Source: Baylisascaris procyonis
Lineage: Eukaryota > Nematoda > Chromadorea > Rhabditida > Ascarididae
Length of the DNA stretch: 64,000 nucleotides
Reading direction: 5' to 3'
NCBI GenBank assembly: GCA_037389465.1
Contig: JAZARR010000089.1
Span: forward strand, 2,786,001 to 2,850,000
In this document: in pieces, positions 57,557 through 64,000 of the stretch
Numbering within the stretch: position 1 is the first letter of the stretch
How the letters are laid out: each line of letters starts with the position of its first letter
Program-made: the position numbers and the translations under genes
The notes under the pieces: model-generated
Databases searched by the model: none
What the model was told of the DNA's origin: nothing
Seen by the model: only the letters and a program-made list of their open reading frames with translations

Positions 57557-57847
57557 ACTTAAACTGAAAATATTTCACAATTATCAATACGTACACCACA
57601 TAATAGTTGGTGCCTATCTATCTAGCATAATTGAAGAGTGAATTTTAAATAGCAAGCAAAATGAGTGAAAACATCTCAAGTGAAAATTCTAAGAGGGAAA
57701 ATTTGACTTATTTTACGAGTTTTCACTATTCGCATTAATGCATTTTTTTTTGCTTGCCTATTCATATACGTTTATTTCTATGTGTTTCAGCACATTTTAA
57801 GGCACATGGATTGAGTTGCGCGCTTACGTTGAACGTTGAAGATTAGT

Positions 57848-57952
57848 GCTTCGCCATAAGGCAAAGCGTTCCAAAATTTTTCTTCAAGCCACAATGCCGA
57901 TAGAGGCAATGAGCTGAAACACGGGATTACCTCAAACTTGGGTAATTAAACC
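57848..57952 (-). ncRNA. SL1: SL1 spliced-leader RNA
   Basis: Canonical leader, complete. Confidence 0.95.
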
Positions 57953-58309
57953 GGAGAAAGAGACGCCACTCTCGACGAGTGCGCAAGCGTAAACCACATT
58001 GAATAATTTGGCGTCCCTAACGTCAAATAAACTCGATAAAAGATATTCACCAATATCGAATAAATTTGAAAAAATAAATTCGCTGGCACCGAAAACGTAA
58101 GAAAAAATCTCCTCTACTAGCGGCAGCGAGTGTATTTGAGAAAAAATTTCCCTTGAACTGAGTATAATACTTCGAGAAATATAAACTATCGCAATGCTCT
58201 TCATTAATATTTGCGGCCGTAGAAATTTTTACGATCTCCAATTTCACCACATCATTAGACGATTATTGCTCATTAATAGGCATATTTTTTAAAGAGTGAA
58301 AAAAGTTTC

Positions 58310-58427
58310 GCTTACAGCACCTGGGATTCCCAAGCCGTCTCCGATCCAAGTACTAACCAGGCCCAACGTTGCTTAACTTGACAGATCGGACGGGATGTCG
58401 TGCTTTCAACGTGGTATGGCCGTAAGC
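58310..58427 (-). rRNA. 5S ribosomal RNA
   Basis: 118 nt, CGTTGCTT type. Confidence 0.95.
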
Positions 58428-58720
58428 ACTTAAACTGAAAATATTTCACAATTATCAATACGTACACCACATAATAGTTAGTGCCTATCTATCTAGCATA
58501 ATTGAAGAGTAAATTTTAAATAGCAAGCAAAATGAGTGAAAACATCTCAAGTGAAAATTCTAACAGGGAAAATTTGACTTATTTTACGAGTTTTCACTAT
58601 TCGCATTAATGCATTGTTTTTTTTTACTTGCCTATTCATATACGTTTATTTCGATGTGTTTCAGCACATTTTAAGCACATCGATTGCGTTGCGCGCTTAC
58701 GTTGAACGTTGAAGATTAGT

Positions 58721-58825
58721 GCTTCGCCATAAGGCAAAGCGTTCCAAAATTTTTCTTCAAGCCACAATGCCGATAGAGGCAATGAGCTGAAACACGGGAT
58801 TACCTCAAACTTGGGTAATTAAACC
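58721..58825 (-). ncRNA. SL1: SL1 spliced-leader RNA
   Basis: Canonical leader, complete. Confidence 0.95.
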
Positions 58826-59182
58826 GGAGAAAGAGACGCCACTATCGACGAGTGCGCAAGCGTAAACCACATTGAATAATTTGGCGTCCCTAACGTCAAA
58901 TAAACTCGATAAAAGATGTTCACCAATATCGAATAAAGTTGAAAAAATAAATTCGCTAGCATCGAAAACGTAAGAAAAAAATCTCCTCTACTAGCGGCGG
59001 CGAGTGTATTTGAGAAAAAATTTCCTTGAACTGAGTATAATACTTCGAGAAATATAAACTATCGCAATGTTTCTCATTAATATTTGCGGCCGTAGAAATT
59101 TTTACGATCTCCAATTTCACCACATCATTAGACGATTATTGCTCATTAATAGGCATATTTTTTAAAGAGTGAAAAAAGTTCC

Positions 59183-59300
59183 GCTTACAGCACCTGGGAT
59201 TCCCAAGCCGTCTCCGATCCAAGTACTAACCAGGCCCAACGTTGCTTAACTTGACAGATCGGACGGGATGTCGTGCTTTCAACGTGGTATGGCCGTAAGC
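59183..59300 (-). rRNA. 5S ribosomal RNA
   Basis: 118 nt, CGTTGCTT type. Confidence 0.95.
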
Positions 59301-59592
59301 ACATAAACTGAAAATATTTCACAATTATCAATACGTACACCACATAATAGTTAGTGCCTATCTATCTAGCATAACTGAAGAGTAAATTTTAAATAGCAAT
59401 CAAAATGAGTGAAAACATCTCAAGTGAAAATTCTAACAGGGAAAATTTGACTTATTTTACGAGTTTTCACTATTCGCATTAATGCGTTGTTTTTTTTACT
59501 TGCCTATTCATATACGTTTATTTCGATGTGTTTCAGCACATTTTAAGCACATCGATTGCGTTGCGCGCTTACGTTGAACGTTGAAGATTAGT

Positions 59593-59697
59593 GCTTCGCC
59601 ATAAGGCAAAGCGTTCCAAAATTTTTCTTCAAGCCACAATGCCGATAGAGGCAATGAGCTGAAACACGGGATTACCTCAAACTTGGGTAATTAAACC
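59593..59697 (-). ncRNA. SL1: SL1 spliced-leader RNA
   Basis: Canonical leader, complete. Confidence 0.95.
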
Positions 59698-60055
59698 GGA
59701 GAAAGAGACGCCACTATCGACGAGTGCGCAAGCGTAAACCACATTGAATAATTTGGCGTCCCTAACGTCAAATAAACTCGATAAAAGATGTTCACCAATA
59801 TCGAATAAAGTTGAAAAAATAAATTCGCTAGCATCGAAAACGTAAGAAAAAAATCTCCTCTACTAGCGGCGGCGAGTGTATTTGAGAAAAAATTTCCCTT
59901 GAACTGAGTATAATACTTCGAGAAATATAAACTATCGCAATGTTTCTCATTAATATTTGCGGCCGTAGAAATTTTTACGATCTCCAATTTCACCACATCA
60001 TTAGACGATTATTGCTCATTAATAGGCATATTTTTTAAAGAGTGAAAAAAGTTCC

Positions 60056-60173
60056 GCTTACAGCACCTGGGATTCCCAAGCCGTCTCCGATCCAAGTACT
60101 AACCAGGCCCAACGTTGCTTAACTTGACAGATCGGACGGGATGTCGTGCTTTCAACGTGGTATGGCCGTAAGC
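60056..60173 (-). rRNA. 5S ribosomal RNA
   Basis: 118 nt, CGTTGCTT type. Confidence 0.95.
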
Positions 60174-60466
60174 ACTTAAACTGAAAATATTTCACAATTA
60201 TCAATACGTACACCACATAATAGTTAGTGCCTATCTATCTAGCATAATTGAAGAGTGAATTTTAAATGGCAATCAAAATGAGTGAAAACATCTCAAGTGA
60301 AAATTCTAAGAGGGAAAATTTGACTTATTTTACGAGTTTTCACTATTCGCATTAATGCATTTTTTTTTTTTACTTGCCTATTCATATACGTTTATTTCGA
60401 TGTGTTTCAGCACATTTTAAGCACATGGATTGCGTTGCGCGCTTACGTTGAACGTTGAAGATTAGT

Positions 60467-60571
60467 GCTTCGCCATAAGGCAAAGCGTTCCAAAATTTTT
60501 CTTCAAGCCACAATGCCGATAGAGGCAATGAGCTGAAACACGGGATTACCTCAAACTTGGGTAATTAAACC
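60467..60571 (-). ncRNA. SL1: SL1 spliced-leader RNA
   Basis: Canonical leader; flank GACGTCACTCTC as in pre-element units. Confidence 0.95.
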
Positions 60572-60928
60572 GGAGAAAGAGACGTCACTCTCGACGAGTG
60601 CGCAAGCGTAAACCACATTGAATAATTTGGCGTCCCTAACGTCAAATAAACTCGATAAAAGATGTTCACCAATATCGAATAAAGTTGAAAAAATAAATTC
60701 GCTAGCATCGAAAACGTAAGAAAAAAATCTCCTCTACTAGCGGCGGCGAGTGTATTTGAGAAAAAATTTCCCTTGAACTGGGTATAATACTTCGAGAAAT
60801 ATAAATTATCGAATGTTTCTCATTAATATTTGCGGCCGTAGAAATTTTTACGACCTCCAATTTCACCACATCATTAGACGATTATTGCTCATTAATAGGG
60901 ATATTTTTTAAAGAGTGAAAAAAGTTTC

Positions 60929-61046
60929 GCTTACAGCACCTGGGATTCCCAAGCCGTCTCCGATCCAAGTACTAACCAGGCCCAACGTTGCTTAACTTGG
61001 CAGATCGGACGGGATGTCGTGCTTTCAACGTGGTATGGCCGTAAGC
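60929..61046 (-). rRNA. 5S ribosomal RNA
   Basis: 118 nt, ACTTGGCAG variant (also the C. elegans base at this site). Confidence 0.94.
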
Positions 61047-61338
61047 ACCTTAACTGAAAATATTTCACAATTATCAATACGTACACCACATAGTAGTTGG
61101 TGCCAATCTATCTAGCATAATTGAAGAGTGAATTTTAAATAGCAAGCAAAATGAGTGAAAACATCTCAAGTGAAAATTCTAAGAGGGAAAATTTGACTTA
61201 TTTTACGAGTTTTCACTATTCGCATTAATGCATTGTTTTTTTTACTTGCCTATTCATATACGTTTATTTCGATGTGTTTCAGCACATTTTAATCACATGG
61301 ATTGCGTTGCGCGCTTACGTTGAACGTTGAAGATTAGT

Positions 61339-61443
61339 GCTTCGCCATAAGGCAAAGCGTTCCAAAATTTTTCTTCAAGCCACAATGCCGATAGAGGCAA
61401 TGAGCTGAAACACGGGATTACCTCCAACTTGGGTAATTAAACC
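61339..61443 (-). ncRNA. SL1: SL1-like RNA, variant leader
   Basis: Leader change T19G; rest intact. Confidence 0.85.
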
Positions 61444-61802
61444 GGAGAAAGAGACGCCACTATCGACGAGTGCGCAAGCGTAAACCACATTGAATAATTT
61501 GGCGTTCCTAATGTGAAATAAACTCGATAAAAGATGTTCACCAATATCGAATAAAGTTGAAAAAATAAATTCGCTAGCATCGAAAACGTAAGAAAAAAAA
61601 TCTCCTCTACTAGCGGCGGCGAGTGTATTTGAGAAAAAATTTCCCTTGAATTGAGTATAATACTTCCAGAAATATAAACTATCGCAATGTTTCTCATTAA
61701 TATTTGCTGCCGTAGAAATTTTTACGATCTCCAATTTCACCACATCATTAGACGATTATTGCTCATTAATAGGCATATTTTTTAAAGAGTGAAAAAAGTT
61801 CC

Positions 61803-61920
61803 GCTTACAGCACCTGGGATTCCCAAGCCGTCTCCGATCCAAGTACTAACCAGGCCCAACGTTGCTTAACTTGACAGATCGGACGGGATGTCGTGCTTTC
61901 AACGTGGTATGGCCGTAAGC
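61803..61920 (-). rRNA. 5S ribosomal RNA
   Basis: 118 nt, CGTTGCTT type. Confidence 0.95.
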
Positions 61921-62213
61921 ACTTAAACTGAAAATATTTCACAATTATCAATACGTACACCACATAATAGTTGGTGCCTATCTATCTAGCATAATTGAAG
62001 AGTGAATTTTAAATGGCAAGCAAAATGAGTGAAAACATCTCAAGTGAAAATTCTAAGAGGGAAAATTTGACTTATTTTACGAGTTTTCACTATTTGCATT
62101 AATGCGTTGTTTTTTTTTACTTGCCTATTCATATACGTTTATTTCGATGTGTTTCAGCACATTTTAAGCACATGGATTGAGTTGCGCGCTTACGTTGAAC
62201 GTTGAAGATTAGT

Positions 62214-62318
62214 GCTTCGCCATAAGGCAAAGCGTTCCAAAATTTTTCTTCAAGCCACAATACCGATAGAGGCAATGAGCTGAAACACGGGATTACCTCA
62301 AACTTGGCTAATTAAACC
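62214..62318 (-). ncRNA. SL1: SL1-like RNA, variant leader
   Basis: C11G leader and GAGTCCGCAAGCGTGAACC flank, the subfamily first seen at 38.6 kb, here 22.6 kb away. Confidence 0.83.
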
Positions 62319-62674
62319 GGAGAAGGAGACGCCACTGTCGACGAGTCCGCAAGCGTGAACCACATTGAATAATTTGGCGTCCCAAACGTCAAGTAAACTC
62401 GATAAAAGATATTCACCAATATCGAATAAATTGAAAAAATAAATTCGCTCGCACCGGAAACGTTAGAAAAAAATCTCCTCCACTAGCGGCAGCGATAAAT
62501 TTGAAAAAAAATTCCTCTTGAATTGAGTATAATACTTCGAGAAATATAAACTATCGCAATGCTTCTCATTGATATTTGCGGCCGTAGAAATTTTTACGAT
62601 CTCCAATTTCACCACATCATTAGACGATTATTGCTCATTAATAGGCATATTTTTTAAAGAGTGAAAAAAGTTTC

Positions 62675-62792
62675 TCTTACAGCACCTGGGATTCCCAGGC
62701 CGTCTCCGATCCAAGTACTAACCAGGCCCAACGCTGCTTAATTTGGCAGATCGGACGGGATGTCGTGATTTCAACGTGGTATGGCCGTAAGC
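62675..62792 (-). rRNA. 5S ribosomal RNA, diverged
   Basis: 118 nt with several changes: TCTCTTAC at the 3' end, CCCAGGCCG, AATTTGGCAG and GTCGTGATTT. Confidence 0.86.
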
Positions 62793-63084
62793 ACATAACT
62801 GAAAATATTTCACATTTATCAATACGTACACCACATAATAGTTAGTGCCTATCTATCTAGCATAACTGAAGAGTAAATTTTAAATAGCAATCAAAATGAG
62901 TGAAAACATCTGAAGTGAAGATTCTAACAGGGAAAATTTGACTTATTTTACGAGTTTTCACTATTCGCATTAATGCGTTGTTTTTTTTTACTTGCCTATT
63001 CATATACGTTTACTTCGTTGTGTTTCAGCACATTTTAAGCACATCGATTGCGTTGCGCGCTTACGTTGAACGTTGAAGATTAGT

Positions 63085-63189
63085 GCTTCGCCACAAGGCA
63101 AAGCGTTCGAAAATTTTTCTTCAAGTCACAATGCCGATAGAGGCAATGAGCTGAAACACGGGATTACCTCAAACTTGGGTAATTAAACC
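63085..63189 (-). ncRNA. SL1: SL1 spliced-leader RNA
   Basis: Canonical leader but with the GAGTCCGCAAGCGTGAACC flank, so leader and flank have been reshuffled relative to the C11G subfamily. Confidence 0.92.
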
Positions 63190-63546
63190 GGAGGAGGAGA
63201 CGCCACTGTCGACGAGTCCGCAAGCGTGAACCACATTGAATAATTTGGCGTCCCAAACGTCAAGTAAACTCGATAAAAGATATTCACCAATATCGAGTAA
63301 ATTGAAAAAATAAATTCGCTGGCACCGAAAACGTTAGAAAGAAATCTCCTCCACTAGCGGCAGCGATAAATTTGAAAAAAAATTCCTCTTGAATTGAGTA
63401 TAATACTTCGAGAAATATAAACTGTCGCAATGCTTTTCATTAATATTTAGCGGCCGTAGAAATTTTTACGATCTCCAAATTCACCACATCATTAGACGAT
63501 TATTGCTCATTAATAGGCATATTTTTTAAAGAGTGAAAAAAGTTTC

Positions 63547-63664
63547 GCTTACAGCACCTGGGATTCCCAAGCCGTCTCCGATCCAAGTACTAACCAGGCC
63601 CTACGCTGCTTAACTTGAAAGATCGGACGGGATGTCGTGCTTTCAACGTGGTATGGCCGTAAGC
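63547..63664 (-). rRNA. 5S ribosomal RNA
   Basis: 118 nt, AGGCCCTACG and CTTGAAAGATC variants. Confidence 0.9.
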
Positions 63665-63959
63665 ACATAAACTGAAAATATTTCACATTTATCAATACGT
63701 ACACCACATAATAGTTAGTGCCTATCTATCTAGCATAACTGAAGGGTGAATTTTAAATAGCATTCAAAATGTGTGAAAACATCTCAAGTGAAAATTTTAA
63801 CAGGGAAAATTTGATTTATTTTACGAGTTTTCACTATTCGCATTAATGCATTGTTTTTTTTTTTACTTGCCTATTCATATACGTTTATTTCGATGTGTTT
63901 CAGCTCATTTTAAGCACATCGATTGCGTTGCGCGCTTACGTTGAACGTTGAAGATTAAT

Positions 63960-64000
63960 GCTTCGCCATAAGGCAAAGCGTTCCAAAATTTTTCTTCAAG
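63960..64000 (-). ncRNA. SL1: SL1 spliced-leader RNA, partial at window end
   Basis: Only the 3' hairpin, the Sm site and the start of the central stem are inside the window; the leader lies beyond 64000. Confidence 0.88.

Larger units (their letters stand above)
29917..64000 (-). repeat. Uninterrupted 5S/SL1 tandem array (34 kb)
   Basis: About 39 units of 847-965 bp, most 870-875, with no retroelement. Two spacer types alternate. Type A has GCTAGCATCG, GTAAG and GGCGGCGAGTGTATTTGAG; type B has GCTGGCACCG, GTTAG and GGCAGCGATAAATTTG. The first unit and most of 49.1-61.7 kb contain type A stretches; 31.8-48.7 kb is mostly type B. Three units (near 40.78, 44.22 and 45.94 kb) share a spacer deletion (GTTAGAACAATTTG). 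I see no other genes in the spacers. Confidence 0.95.

Noticed and set aside
29917..64000. CRISPR-like or satellite array
   Set aside because: Repeat units of about 872 bp contain recognisable 5S and SL1 genes; there is no short repeat-spacer pattern.

Overview
The window is nematode genomic DNA, probably order Rhabditida (clade III-V). Two facts support this. It is a tandem array of about 872-bp units, each carrying one 5S rRNA gene and one SL1 spliced-leader RNA gene, and the 5S sequence is very close to the Caenorhabditis type. All 5S and SL1 genes in the array lie on the minus strand. In C. elegans, by contrast, the two genes of the 5S/SL1 repeat are transcribed in opposite directions. 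The species cannot be named from sequence alone.

Layout. From 1 to 29,916 the array is interrupted by copies of one BEL/Pao-type retroelement, all in plus orientation: a 3' fragment E0 (1-306) and four near-identical 4.89-kb copies, E1 (856-5746), E2 (8040-12930), E3 (16969-21859) and E4 (25027-29916). They are separated by array blocks of 549, 2293, 4038 and 3167 bp, that is 549 bp plus 0, 2, 4 and 3 whole units. From 29,917 to 64,000 the array is uninterrupted, with 39 5S loci. In total I count 52 5S loci (two with an 18-bp internal deletion, one with an internal 75-bp duplication, one followed by a partial duplicate). I count 53 SL1 loci: 47 full length, 5 truncated at element 3' ends and 1 cut by the window end. 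Of the 47, 28 have the canonical 22-nt leader and 19 carry leader substitutions.

The retroelement. Each full copy has a 1.2-kb 5' region that may be an LTR, then a Gag-protease ORF with three zinc knuckles and a DSG retropepsin motif. A single in-frame TGA inside the protease domain is shared by all copies. The same frame then continues through the end of the protease into an envelope-like segment. No reverse transcriptase, RNase H or integrase is visible, so the element is non-autonomous. E1-E3 share a 1-nt insertion that breaks the envelope-like frame; E4 lacks it. No 3' LTR is seen. Every copy ends at a perfect 15-bp-stem hairpin fused to an SL1 gene that has lost its Sm site and 3' stem, and the element reading frame stops inside that SL1 gene.

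The most unusual signal is an exact copy of the 22-nt SL1 leader plus a GT, in sense orientation to gag, inside the 5' region of every full copy, followed by a segment able to base-pair with it. Identical junctions and unit-quantised spacing indicate that one insertion or rearrangement was spread by unequal exchange, so the retroelement now behaves as part of a composite rDNA/SL repeat. The long element-free part contains mosaic units and multi-unit duplications, the expected traces of ongoing unequal crossing-over and gene conversion.
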